Positions 1 to 7,886 of a stretch of 64,000 nucleotides of DNA are shown here, in pieces. The translations under genes and the position numbers were made by a program. Each line of letters begins with the position of its first letter. Position 1 is the first letter of the stretch. Source of the stretch: AWTP1-13 sp963832445 (GTDB taxonomy: Bacteria > Pseudomonadota > Alphaproteobacteria > Rhizobiales > Hyphomicrobiaceae); contig CAWHUM010000005.1 of NCBI GenBank assembly GCA_963832445.1, positions 1 to 64,000 of the forward strand, read 5' to 3'. The notes below the pieces were generated by a model. That model searched no databases. It saw only the letters and a list, made by a program, of their open reading frames with translations, and had not been told where the DNA came from.

Positions 1-231
1 ATGCTCCAGGGCGGGCTCGTACGCGGCGAGCAGGCCATCCATGCGTCGCTTGGCGACGACCAGCAGCCGTTGGAGCTTGTCGTCCCCCGGCACGTATTCG
101 CCCTTGAGCCAGCGAAACACTGTTCGGACGTCAACCCTGAGGTCTCGCGCCAGGGGGCGTTTCCAACGCTGTCGGCCATACAGAGCAACCCCCAGTAGCA
201 CGACGTGCTCCAGGGTGTTTCCCGGGCGCAC
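1..231 (-). CDS. partial HTH-type protein, C-terminus outside window
   Basis: A minus-strand frame runs from a GTG at 229-231 to the left edge of the window, and an in-frame TGA lies about 40 bases upstream of that GTG. The roughly 77 visible residues read like a small DNA-binding protein: LARDLRVDVRTVFRWLKGEY has the spacing of a helix-turn-helix (two helices around 'VDVRTVFRWL'), followed by a basic helix with LLVVAKRRM. No family was recognised. The C-terminus lies outside the window. It sits in a decayed accessory block, so it may itself be a remnant. Confidence 0.4.
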   Translation of the reverse strand, partial: MRPGNTLEHVVLLGVALYGRQRWKRPLARDLRVDVRTVFRWLKGEYVPGDDKLQRLLVVAKRRMDGLLAAYEPALEH

Positions 232-574
232 CTGATCCCCCGCTATGGCTCTGAGCCGGTCTCGCCTCGCTCAGCTTCTGATGCCGCCCGCTCTGCGTGG
301 TATTGCTGGACCAGCGCGGACTCGAAGTGGCTGTTGTTGCAGTAGGCGGCCCTGCGCACCAGGAAGCCTAAGCTACGCCCGCAGTAGCCGCACTTCGCTC
401 CCGGAATTGAGTTCGCGTATTGGCCATGTCGGCTTCGTCGGTCTTCAAACTGGGTCGGCGCCGTCGTAGCGCGCTACCGATATACCCCTAACTCCTGACG
501 TCCGCACGGACCGCCGCAATGTCCGTTAAGTGCCAGAAGCTGCCGTGCTGACGGCGCTTGCCTCTAGTCCGCTT
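232..574. other. gap with no recognisable gene
   Basis: About 340 bases. Both strands were read and only short frames without recognisable protein character were seen. It lies between a partial HTH gene and an IS5-type scrap, so it is probably eroded mobile or accessory DNA. Confidence 0.4.
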
Positions 575-697
575 AACCCTCGACGCAATCCGACCCGCAA
601 GCACCCGCACGGCTGGGACGTCAATGTCTACAAGAGCCGCAACCTCATCGAGCGCATGTTCTGCAGGCGCAAGGACTATCGCCGCGTGGCCAAGCCT
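575..697 (+). pseudogene. IS5-type transposase fragment
   Basis: A stretch of about 40 codons reads NPTRKHPHGWDVNVYKSRN followed by LIERMFCRRKDYRRVAKP. The 'YKxRNLIERMFCRxKDFRRxAxRYD' pattern is the C-terminal catalytic (Glu-bearing) segment of IS5/IS427-group DDE transposases. The rest of the transposase and any terminal repeats are missing, and the frame runs on into unrelated sequence. It is a relic that marks this flank as mobile-element territory. Confidence 0.55.
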
Positions 698-1246
698 AGC
701 GGCGGAACAAGAATGGCTGGAGCCTGGGGCGGCGGCAACGATTCGTCGCCCGATGCAAAGTTATTGAAGTTCGTTGGGAGCGCGCCGGCTAGTCGGGCGA
801 TGCCTTCGGGAGATTTGATCTTGGGCGCAACCGGGCCCTTCGGATCGCGCTTTTTCGGTCCGGCATCGAACGTGCCCGCGCGCGGGCCCAGCACGTCCTT
901 GAAGCGGCCTTTGGTCCCCGGCCCCACGATCGTTGGGTTCGTCGCCGCGGCGCAATTGTAGGTCTTTCCGTCTGGATTGGCGGGACAGCAGATCCAATCG
1001 CCGCAATAATTGCCGTCTCCCGGGCGGATCAAAAGGTCGGTCGGGTTCGGGCATTCGTGCCGCCATCCCGTCCCCGGAAGTCTTGTTGCATTGGTCTATG
1101 ACGATGGCCGGCTTGGCGGCCTCCGCCGGAAGCACCAGCGGGTCGATCGCGAGCAGACTTGCGAACGCGACCAGACTTGCGAACGCGACCCCAGCCCCAG
1201 ACACGGTGCTCAACCCGAAACGCAACTGAGCGCGAACGTCCCTCAT
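676..1246 (-). pseudogene. small secreted protein gene, frameshifted
   Basis: The start is ATG at 1244-1246 with the good ribosome site GAGGTG a few bases upstream. The N-terminus is a signal peptide (MRDVRAQLRFG, a hydrophobic stretch, then AEAAKPAIVIDQCNKT). Near 1060-1080 the sensible protein moves to another frame, which continues as CPNPTDLLIRPGDGNYCGDW, ICCPANPDGKTYNCAAATNP and onward to the stop at 676. The Cys-rich middle ending in NPTIVGPGTKGRF looks genuinely encoded, so a one-base indel probably split the gene. The product is an unrecognised Cys-rich exported protein. The last 40 residues are low complexity and may not be native. Confidence 0.45.
1155..1190. repeat. 18-bp exact tandem duplication in a signal peptide
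   Basis: The 18-base unit AGACTTGCGAACGCGACC occurs twice back to back (1155-1172 and 1173-1190). On the minus strand it lies in the signal peptide of the frameshifted secreted gene and duplicates the hydrophobic hexapeptide VAFASL. The length is a multiple of three, so it keeps the frame and only lengthens the hydrophobic core. Confidence 0.8.
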
Positions 1247-1329
1247 GGTGCCCACCTCTATAGCCTTGAGTATGGAAAGAATAATACCTTGGGTAGGGAA
1301 AGAATACACGACTTGGGCGTCCGCCGCCA

Positions 1330-1741
1330 CGATCACCGCTTCAGAAAATGATGGTGGAAGAACGCCCCGGTCGCCGAGTGGTAGGTGTCACCTCCCTCGG
1401 TGCCGTCGAGTAGCTTCTCGGTCTCAGCGGTCGGCGTGCCGTCGGTCGCGATCTTGGTGACATCGTCGAATGTGACGGCCCACAGCCGGGAGCGGCCGAC
1501 CTGCGTGAGGTTCGTCCTGCTTGCCGTGTACGGTGCCGTCGGCCACGAAGTTGTTGCGGTCCGTAGTGACGAAATAGAAGACGTTCGGGTTCCGGCAGGT
1601 TCCGGCGCCACTCCGGCCGCAGGAGGAGCCGCTGTTGGGTGCGCGGCAAGGGCAACGCGCATGCCTTCGCCCTTGCCGACGATCGACTTGGCGATAGCCG
1701 CTCTGGGTCAAAACGCGACTCTCGGCGGCTAGTGCGGTCAA
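1330..1741 (-). pseudogene. PhoX/DUF839-like phosphatase fragment, frameshifted
   Basis: Pieces of one protein appear in different minus-strand frames: GTCRNPNVFYFVTTDRNNF around 1560-1610, then GRSRLWAVTFDDVTKIATDG and EKLLDGTEGGD around 1390-1490. The order 'LYFVTT...SRLWxLxFDD...LLDGTEGG' is the C-terminal part of the PhoX (DUF839) family of periplasmic alkaline phosphatases. At least one indel near 1500 and another near 1700 break it, and the N-terminal two thirds and Tat signal are absent. It is a relic with no expected function. Confidence 0.55.
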
Positions 1742-1829
1742 ATCCGCTCACCCCTCTACTCCGGACATTCTGACGGCCGTAGTTGAGGCCTCACATGTGC
1801 CAGCTGCAGACATTCGGGGGAATGCATCC

Positions 1830-2073
1830 CTATGGGCGCCCGCGCGGGTCGACCCGCACATCAGTGCCGTTCAAGGCGAGGTACTCGATCTCGCTCCACG
1901 ATACGCCGATGTCCCTGAGGTCGCGGTCTGGCAGGGCGTACAAAGCGGCGCGTAGCCTTGCGCGCTTGCGGCGCTGTTGAAGGGCACTCCAGCACCTCTT
2001 GATGAAGGCGGAGAAACGCGGGGCCGGGTCGGCGGTCTCAACGAACTCCAGCTGTTCTGTGAATCGTGGTCAT
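1830..2073 (-). pseudogene. DUF1127 protein gene, frameshifted near its start
   Basis: The minus-strand start ATG at 2071-2073 is preceded by AAGAGG and gives MTTIHRTAGV. The frame then closes, but the next frame continues as ETADPAPRFSAFIKRCWSAL, LRAALYALPDRDLRDIGVSW, SEIEYLALNGTD and stops at 1830. 'ALPDRDLRDIGVSWSEIE' is the diagnostic core of DUF1127, a short family of basic regulatory or RNA-associated proteins abundant in alphaproteobacteria. A single indel near 2040 would restore an 80-residue protein of normal length. The gene is otherwise well conserved, so the damage is recent or is a sequencing error. Confidence 0.6.
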
Positions 2074-2242
2074 CGCGGCACCTCTTGACGGCGAAGATGT
2101 CATGTGAGCCGAGGATGCCGAGGCGCGGGCCGGAGCGCTTAACCTGGCGGCTCACATTTTCCTAACGGCTGCCTGATTTTTTGCCTTCCAGCGCGTGCTA
2201 CAGTGGCTCCGGATGGATTGATCCCGGTCAGGGAACGGCAGC

Positions 2243-3148
2243 TTGCGGTATCTCTTCGAGGACTGCGTGCTCGACACCGACCGGCGTGAGCTGCGTCGCG
2301 GGACGGAGGCGGTTGCCGTTGCGCCGCAGGTGTTCGACCTGCTCGACTACCTGATCCGCAACCGTGAACGCGTCGTCAGCAAGGACGACCTGATCGCCGC
2401 CATCTGGGACGGTCGCATCGTCTCGGATGCCGCGCTGACCACCCGCATCAACGTCGCCCGCAGCGCGATCGGCGACAGCGGCGAGGAGCAGCGCCTGATC
2501 AAGACGCTGCCGCGCAAGGGCTTCCGTTTCGTGGGCGCGGTGCGGGAAGAAGCAGGGGCCGTCAGGCGCGACTGCCGCCGACGGAGCCCCCGTCGAACCG
2601 GCAAGATCCGCTCTGACCCTTCCGGACAAGCCCTCGATCGCCGTTCTGCCGTTCACCAACCTGAGCGGCGAGATCGGAGCAGGAGTACTTCGCCGACGGC
2701 ATCGTCGGGAGACATCATCACCGAGCTGTCGCGGTTCTCCGAGCTGTTCGTCATCGCCCGCAATTCCAGCTTCCAGTACAAGGGCAAGGCGGTCGACGTC
2801 CGCCAGGTCGGGCGCGAGCTCGGCGTGCGCTATGTGCTGGAGGGCAGCGTGCGGCGCGGCGGCGATCGCATGCGCATCTCCGCCCAGCTGATCGACGCTG
2901 CGACGGGCGTCCATCGCTGGGCAGAGCGCTACGACCGCAAGCTCGAGGACGTCTTCGCCGTCCAGGACGAGGTTGTGCGCACCATCGTCGCGATCCTCGC
3001 CGCGCATGTCAGGAAGGCCGAGACCGAACGCGCGCACGCCAAGCCGCCCAACAGCTGGCAGGCGTATGACTACTACCTGCAGGCGGCCGATGCCCTTCTC
3101 TCTTTCAACACATCGTTCGATGTGGAGGATCCGTTGAGAGTCCGTTGA
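2243..3148 (+). pseudogene. winged-helix / TolB-like adenylate-cyclase-type regulator, frameshifted and truncated
   Basis: The likely start is TTG at 2243, because a TGA closes the frame upstream. Residues 1-100 are an OmpR/CadC-type winged helix (FEDCVLDTDRRELRRG, then LPRKGFRFVGAV). The 'DKPSIAVLPFTNLSG' motif of TolB-like TPR regulators then appears in a second frame around 2625-2680, and the first frame resumes with DIITELSRFSELFVIARNSS to LEGSVRRGGDRMRISAQLID. Two compensating indels (near 2560 and 2690) therefore bracket the linker. The protein ends abruptly at SFDVEDPLRVR, and the TPR half that normally follows is missing. It was probably a cytoplasmic transcription regulator and is now inactive. 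Confidence 0.65.
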
Positions 3149-3319
3149 CCCCCCAATTCCGGACGATGGTAGGTCTGCTGGATCTGCCAACATGGGACCG
3201 GGCGCCTTGGCCACCAGGATGGCTTTGGCAATGGGTTCAAAATCGGCGCGGAAGTGGACCGAACTCTTGTTCACCAGGATCTTCATTCGCTCCGGCTCTA
3301 CGCCAGCCCCGAACCCGCA

Positions 3320-3580
3320 ACGTCAGCAACATCAATTGAATACGCCGAATACCGCAACGACCGCTGGCACTACTCACTCGCGGTCCCGGCCGACATGATC
3401 GTGAGCGAACACGAGCGTGAAGGCGGCGGACACACCGTCCAATTCATGGACGCGGCTGGAGACAAGGAGCTGATAATTTCCGCGTGGCCCTACACGCAAC
3501 TTGATCTCACGCTCGGTCGCATAACCGCCGGAATGCTCGCGAACGATCGCCATCACCGCGTCGCGGGAGATTTGCGGGAG
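3320..3580 (+). pseudogene. fragment of an exported hypothetical protein
   Basis: About 80 residues beginning IEYAEYRNDRWHYSLAVPAD and continuing EHEREGGGHTVQFMDAAGD have real protein texture: alternating charge and a 'Y.N.RWHYSLxVPAD' opening seen in bacterial exported proteins of unknown function. There is no signal peptide in frame, no proper start, and the frame runs into a tRNA fragment. It is most likely the inner part of a gene cut at both ends, and no specific function was recognised. Confidence 0.35.
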
Positions 3581-3662
3581 TTGGTCCAGACTTGCTGTGT
3601 ACGGCTGAGCAGAGATTGCAACGGGCGCTCCGCCAACCTATTGAGATTTCACATTTTCATTT

Positions 3663-3718
3663 ACGGACTTCGGTCTCTGACTCCGTTAGTCTAGGTTCGA
3701 ATCCTAGTCCCCCAGCCA
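3663..3718 (+). other. 3' fragment of tRNA-Gln(CUG), putative island attachment scar
   Basis: The sequence from about 3672 to 3718 matches the 3' half of an alphaproteobacterial tRNA-Gln: anticodon loop CTCTGAC (anticodon CTG) with the 3' stem strand TCCG, a five-base-pair T stem CTAGG/CCTAG around TTCGAAT, the acceptor strand TCCCCCA, discriminator G and CCA. There is no D arm or 5' acceptor strand upstream, and the 5' side of the anticodon arm is disturbed, so this is not a working tRNA. Such 3' pieces are typical of the distal att site left by integrases that use the tRNA 3' end. It separates the decayed left flank from the core-like genes beginning 16 bases later. Confidence 0.65.
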
Positions 3719-3734
3719 GCTCTGCCGGATTCTC

Positions 3735-4571
3735 ATGCGCATTTCTCTGTGCAACGAAGTCATTCGAGCGTTGCCCATCGAGGACCAGTTCGAGTTCGCT
3801 CGTCAGGTCGGTTACGACGGTCTGGAGATCGCACCCTTCACCCTTGGTGAAGAGCCGCACCGGCTGCCGGCTGCCCAGCGAGCGCAGGTGCGCAACGCTG
3901 CGCGTGCCGCGGGCATGGCAGTCACCAGCCTGCATTACCTGATGTTGGCGCCGAAGGCGCTGTCGATCACCTCGAGCGATGCTGCCCAGCGCGGCCGCAC
4001 GGTCGATGTCATGCGCCGTCTGTGCGACCTCGCCGCGGATCTCGGCGCTGGGCTTCTGGTGCACGGCTCGCCGGCCCAGCGCCAGCTCGAGCCGGGCAAG
4101 GAAGCCGAGGGCAGGCAATACGCGACCGAATGCTTTGCCGCCGCGGCCGAGGCTGCCGGCAAGGCTGGCGTGATCTATTGCGTCGAGCCGCTCGCTCCCC
4201 CCGAAGACCTGTTGGTGAACTCGGTGCAGGCGGCGGCCGCGATAGTGCGTGCCATCGGCTCGCCGTCGATCAAAACCATGGTCGACTGCTCGGCGGCGGG
4301 CCGCGCCGAGCGGCAGAGCATTCCCGAGCTGCTCGAGCAGTGGCTGCCCACGGGCCTCATTGCCCACATCCATCTCAACGATCCCAACCGCCGCGGCCCT
4401 GGCGAGGGCAGCCTCGCGTTCGGGCCAATTTTGCGCGCGCTGAGGCGTGGGGGCTACCAGGGCATGGCAGCCATCGAACCCTTTATCTACGAGCCCGATG
4501 GCCCCGCCTGCGCCGCTCGCGCCATCGGCTACGTGCGCGGGCTGCTGGAGCAGATGGCGCCTGCGCCCTGA
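3735..4571 (+). CDS. sugar phosphate isomerase/epimerase family protein (hydroxypyruvate isomerase-like)
   Basis: This 278-residue protein has the single-domain xylose-isomerase-like TIM-barrel (AP-endonuclease 2) fold. It opens with MRISLCNEVIRALPIEDQFE and the strand GYDGLEIAPF. Candidate metal-binding acids of the barrel are Glu in YCVEPL, Asp in MVDCSAAG, His and Asp in AHIHLNDPN, and Glu in AAIEPF. Such enzymes isomerise or epimerise keto-sugars or related acids in the cytoplasm. It converges on the tctCBA transporter and lies close to dehydratase, epimerase and aldolase genes, so it probably acts on the same imported carbohydrate. The exact substrate cannot be assigned. Confidence 0.8.
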   Translation: MRISLCNEVIRALPIEDQFEFARQVGYDGLEIAPFTLGEEPHRLPAAQRAQVRNAARAAGMAVTSLHYLMLAPKALSITSSDAAQRGRTVDVMRRLCDLAADLGAGLLVHGSPAQRQLEPGKEAEGRQYATECFAAAAEAAGKAGVIYCVEPLAPPEDLLVNSVQAAAAIVRAIGSPSIKTMVDCSAAGRAERQSIPELLEQWLPTGLIAHIHLNDPNRRGPGEGSLAFGPILRALRRGGYQGMAAIEPFIYEPDGPACAARAIGYVRGLLEQMAPAP

Positions 4572-4610
4572 GCCCGCGCCGCCGGCCACGCCGCCATTCC
4601 AGGCGCCCCA

Positions 4611-6131
4611 CTACTGCACTGGGCGCGACCGCCAAAGGCTGCGCACCGCGTTGCGGGAGGCCTGATTGACCGCCGGGATCGACCAGAGAATGGAAAGAAT
4701 GGTGATAGCGGACAGGATCATGCAGACCGGGCGCGTGAAAAACGGTGCGATGCTGCCTCCCGACAGAACCAGCCCGCGCGTTAGATTCTTCTCCAGCAGG
4801 TCGCCCAGCACCAGCCCCAGGATCAACGGCGCCATGGGGAATTTGAGCTCGCGCAGCACGAAGCCGGCCAGGCCGAAGAACAGCATGACGTAGATGTCGA
4901 ACACGCGCGAGGTGATGGCATAGGCGCCGACCACGCACAGCACGAACACCACCGGCATCAGCCGCTCGCGCGGCACCAAAAGGATCCACAGCAGCGGCCG
5001 CACTAAGGTCAAACCGAACAGCAGCTTGCTCATGTCGGCGATCACCAACATCGCCACGATCTGGTAGAAGAACTCCGGCGTCTGCAGCATCAGGTTGGGG
5101 CCGGGGTTGAGGTCGTGGATCAGCATGGCGGCCATCAGCACGGCTGCCGGCGCGGAGCCCGGCACCGCCAAGGTCAACACCGGAATGATGGCTCCCGGCA
5201 CACACGCGCTCTCACCGGTCTCGGCCGACATCAGACCCTCGATCGAGCCCTTGCCGTACTTTTCCGGCTCCTTGCTGGCGCGGCGGGCGGCGGCGTAGGA
5301 GGACCAGGCGGCGGTGTCCTCGCCCAGGCCCGGCAGGATGCCGATGAAGGTGCCGATGGCGCCCGAGCGGATGATCGTCTTCCAGTGCCGGAGGACGTCG
5401 CCGATGCGCGGGATCACCGAATCGATCCTGGAGGACACGGCCTTGACGGCCGGGCCGCGCATCGCCTGCAGCACCTCGGCCACGCCGAAGGCGCCAACCA
5501 ACGCCGGCAACAGGCCGATGCCGCCGGCAAGGTCGGTGCTGCCGAAGGCGAAGCGTTGGTAGTTGTAGTAGGGCTCCTGGCCGATGGTGGCGATCCACAG
5601 TCCGAGGAAACCCGCCAGATAGCCCTTGAGCGGATCGCCACCCGCCAGCGTCCCGGCGATGACGATGCCGAACAGCGAGATCCAGAAGAACTCGAAGCTC
5701 TGGAACTTCAGGGCTATCTCGCTCAAGACCGGTGTGAAGGCCGCCACGCACAGGGTGCCGAACAGCGTGCCGAGCCAGGAACCGGAGGTGGAGATGCCCA
5801 TGGCACGTCCGGCAAGACCCTGGCGCGCCAGAGGATAGCCGTCGAGCGTCGAGCAGGCAGAGGCGGGTGTGCCCGGAATATTGAGCAGGATGGCGCTGCG
5901 GCTGCCGCCATAGATCGCCCCCACGTAGATGCACACCAGCACCAGGATCGCCTCGGTGTGCGGCATCGTGAAGGTGAGCGTGGTCATCAGGGCGACGCCC
6001 ATGGTCGCCGTCAGCCCGGGCAGGGCGCCGACGACGATGCCGAGAAACGTCGCCCACAACACCGTGAAAAGAATGCCGGGCGACATGAAGCCCGCGAATG
6101 CCGCACCGAACTGCCCCAGGCTGTCGAGCAT
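4611..6131 (-). CDS. tctA: tripartite tricarboxylate transporter large permease TctA
   Basis: This 506-residue polytopic inner-membrane protein is of the usual TctA length. The start is ATG at 6129-6131 (MLDSLGQFGAAFAGFMSPG); the frame is open further upstream, but that stretch overlaps tctB in another frame. Family hallmarks include GALPGLTATMGVALMTTLTF, the glycine-rich IYGGSRSAILLNIPGTPASA, and GILPGLGEDTAAWSSYAAAR. With TctB and the periplasmic TctC it forms a secondary, cation-driven carboxylate importer. The order on the minus strand is tctC-tctB-tctA with 11-60 base gaps, consistent with one operon. The substrate is unknown but is probably a carboxylate processed by the adjacent enzymes. 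Confidence 0.93.
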   Translation of the reverse strand: MLDSLGQFGAAFAGFMSPGILFTVLWATFLGIVVGALPGLTATMGVALMTTLTFTMPHTEAILVLVCIYVGAIYGGSRSAILLNIPGTPASACSTLDGYPLARQGLAGRAMGISTSGSWLGTLFGTLCVAAFTPVLSEIALKFQSFEFFWISLFGIVIAGTLAGGDPLKGYLAGFLGLWIATIGQEPYYNYQRFAFGSTDLAGGIGLLPALVGAFGVAEVLQAMRGPAVKAVSSRIDSVIPRIGDVLRHWKTIIRSGAIGTFIGILPGLGEDTAAWSSYAAARRASKEPEKYGKGSIEGLMSAETGESACVPGAIIPVLTLAVPGSAPAAVLMAAMLIHDLNPGPNLMLQTPEFFYQIVAMLVIADMSKLLFGLTLVRPLLWILLVPRERLMPVVFVLCVVGAYAITSRVFDIYVMLFFGLAGFVLRELKFPMAPLILGLVLGDLLEKNLTRGLVLSGGSIAPFFTRPVCMILSAITILSILWSIPAVNQASRNAVRSLWRSRPVQ

Positions 6132-6142
6132 GATGGCTCCGG

Positions 6143-6682
6143 TCAGGGCAGCCGGACGTAGAAGATGCGCTCGAAGACCAGCGTCACGGCGACGCCAGTG
6201 AGAACGCCCTGCACGATCGCCGTGCCGATCTTGGTCAACCGCCGCATGAGCGACTCGCCGCCTCGCCACTCGAACAGCACGATGAACGCCGTCACGAATG
6301 CGGCTGCCGCCGCCCAGAACGGCATGCGCCCGATCAGTCCGACGCAGAAGACGAGACACAGCCCCGCCGCTAGCGCCAGCCGCGTGTTGCTCGTGCCTTC
6401 CGGCGCCTCCTCGTGCTCGCTGCCTGGGGCGGAAAACGCCCCGCGGCGAAGCGAGCGCACCGCCAGCCATCCGCCAAGCGTCAAGATCACAAGGCCGTAG
6501 AGGCCGGGAACCAGGCCCGGAGCAGTGTAGATTTCGCCCTTCTGCTCTCTGAACGTGGGCATTTGCCACGCCAGCACGGCGATCGCCGCGCCCAGCAGTA
6601 TGACGACCGCGGCCGTCCGCAAATCGGTCCGCGGCGGTAGCGGCCGCTCATGCGGCAGGATGCTCGACCCTTGTTCGGCCAT
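6143..6682 (-). CDS. tctB: tripartite tricarboxylate transporter small permease TctB
   Basis: This 179-residue protein has four predicted membrane segments, among them AAVVILLGAAIAVLAWQM, LVPGLYGLVILTLGGWLAV, LALAAGLCLVFCVGLIG and GVLTGVAVTLVFERIF. It also has the 'Y.APGLVPGLYGL' loop common in TctB. It partners with TctA in the inner membrane. The gene starts at ATG 6680-6682 and ends 11 bases before tctA begins, as expected for translational coupling. TctB sequences are poorly conserved, so the call rests on size, topology and position between tctC and tctA. Confidence 0.9.
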   Translation of the reverse strand: MAEQGSSILPHERPLPPRTDLRTAAVVILLGAAIAVLAWQMPTFREQKGEIYTAPGLVPGLYGLVILTLGGWLAVRSLRRGAFSAPGSEHEEAPEGTSNTRLALAAGLCLVFCVGLIGRMPFWAAAAAFVTAFIVLFEWRGGESLMRRLTKIGTAIVQGVLTGVAVTLVFERIFYVRLP

Positions 6683-6742
6683 GGCGACGCTCCGCTGGTG
6701 CGAAGTTCGATCGGCCGCGTTCGCCGTCGGCCAATGGTTTGC

Positions 6743-7756
6743 TTACAGGCGTGGGATGCCGAGCGTGTCGGGAGACACCTTGGCCTTGCCGGCATCGAAG
6801 TAGAGCCAGGCCGAGTAGCGCACCATCTTGAAGGACTCCTTCTCGGCCTCATCGCCATAGATCGGGGTAAAGACGGCGCTGCGGGAGGCGGCGTACTTCT
6901 TGAGCGCCTCCGAGTTCTTGATTTTCTTTTCCCACACCTGGCCCATGGTCTTGACCACGGTCTCGGGCGCTCCCTTGGCAACCCAAATCCCGAAGTAGTT
7001 GACGGGCGCGGGCATGCTCGGCAGCCACTTTGTGATTGGCGGAATCTCTCCGTACCCCTCCAGCGTGACGGCCTTGTCGGACAATACCGTCAGCGGCACC
7101 AGGCGCTTGCCCTTGATCATCTCGCTCATCTCGACCAGCAGCTGGGCGACGGCTTGGGTTTCTCCGGACACCGCAGCGAGCACCGCCGGATTGCCGCCGT
7201 CATAGGTGACGTGCTTGTAGTCGATCTTGGCGGCTGCCCTTACCGACTCCATCAAGTTGTGTCCGGCGGACGACAGGCCGGCTGTGGCGACGGGCACGTT
7301 GGCGCCGTCCTTCTTGAGGGCTTCGAGCATCTGCCCGAAATCCTTGAACGGCGCATTCGGATTGGCGGAGATGGCGGTGAGGTTTGCCACCGCAAAGAAC
7401 AGGTTCCAGTCTTTGAGCCCGCTGTCGAGCAGGCCGAGCACCCGATAAGTGCCGATGTCGGTCGCCGCGCCTGCCGCCCAGGTGTAGCCGTCCTTTGCCG
7501 CTTCCACGACGTTCTTGGTGCCCACCGAGCCCGAGGCGCCCGGCTGGTTGACGACGATGAACTTCTGCTTGAGCTCGGCCTCGAGCTCGGCCGCCACGAT
7601 GCGGGCCATCTGGTCCGTCGATCCACCCGCGGCCCACGGCACGATGACGGTGACCGGCCGGTCCGGCTTCCAGGCATAGTCCTGCGCGATGGCGGCCGTG
7701 GCGAACAGCGCGGCGGCGGCGCAGCCGACCAGCGACGACAGAATGCGCTTCATCAT
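6743..7756 (-). CDS. tctC: TctC/Bug-family periplasmic substrate-binding protein
   Basis: This 337-residue exported receptor has a signal peptide (MMKRILSSLVGCAAAALFAT, cleaved after AIA-QD) followed by the Bug-family core: WKPDRPVTVIVPWAAGGSTD, then VVNQPGASGSVGT and DGYTWAAG. These proteins close around organic acids or related small molecules and hand them to TctAB. It is the first gene of the operon and is divergent from the enolase-superfamily gene, with a 130-base shared control region. Family members bind diverse ligands, so sequence alone gives no substrate; the neighbourhood suggests a sugar acid. Confidence 0.93.
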   Translation of the reverse strand: MMKRILSSLVGCAAAALFATAAIAQDYAWKPDRPVTVIVPWAAGGSTDQMARIVAAELEAELKQKFIVVNQPGASGSVGTKNVVEAAKDGYTWAAGAATDIGTYRVLGLLDSGLKDWNLFFAVANLTAISANPNAPFKDFGQMLEALKKDGANVPVATAGLSSAGHNLMESVRAAAKIDYKHVTYDGGNPAVLAAVSGETQAVAQLLVEMSEMIKGKRLVPLTVLSDKAVTLEGYGEIPPITKWLPSMPAPVNYFGIWVAKGAPETVVKTMGQVWEKKIKNSEALKKYAASRSAVFTPIYGDEAEKESFKMVRYSAWLYFDAGKAKVSPDTLGIPRL

Positions 7757-7886
7757 CTTCCTCCCGTGTGGCAGCCTTGCGAAACCAGCCTCGTCTTACT
7801 AAGACACTGTCGGAGCGGGCATTGCCTCGTCAAGGCTTTGCCGCTGCCATCGGTTTGGCGCACTGCAATAGAGCTATCCGCGAACG

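Noticed and set aside
3663..3718. Functional tRNA gene
   Set aside because: No D arm or 5' acceptor strand; only the 3' half is present.
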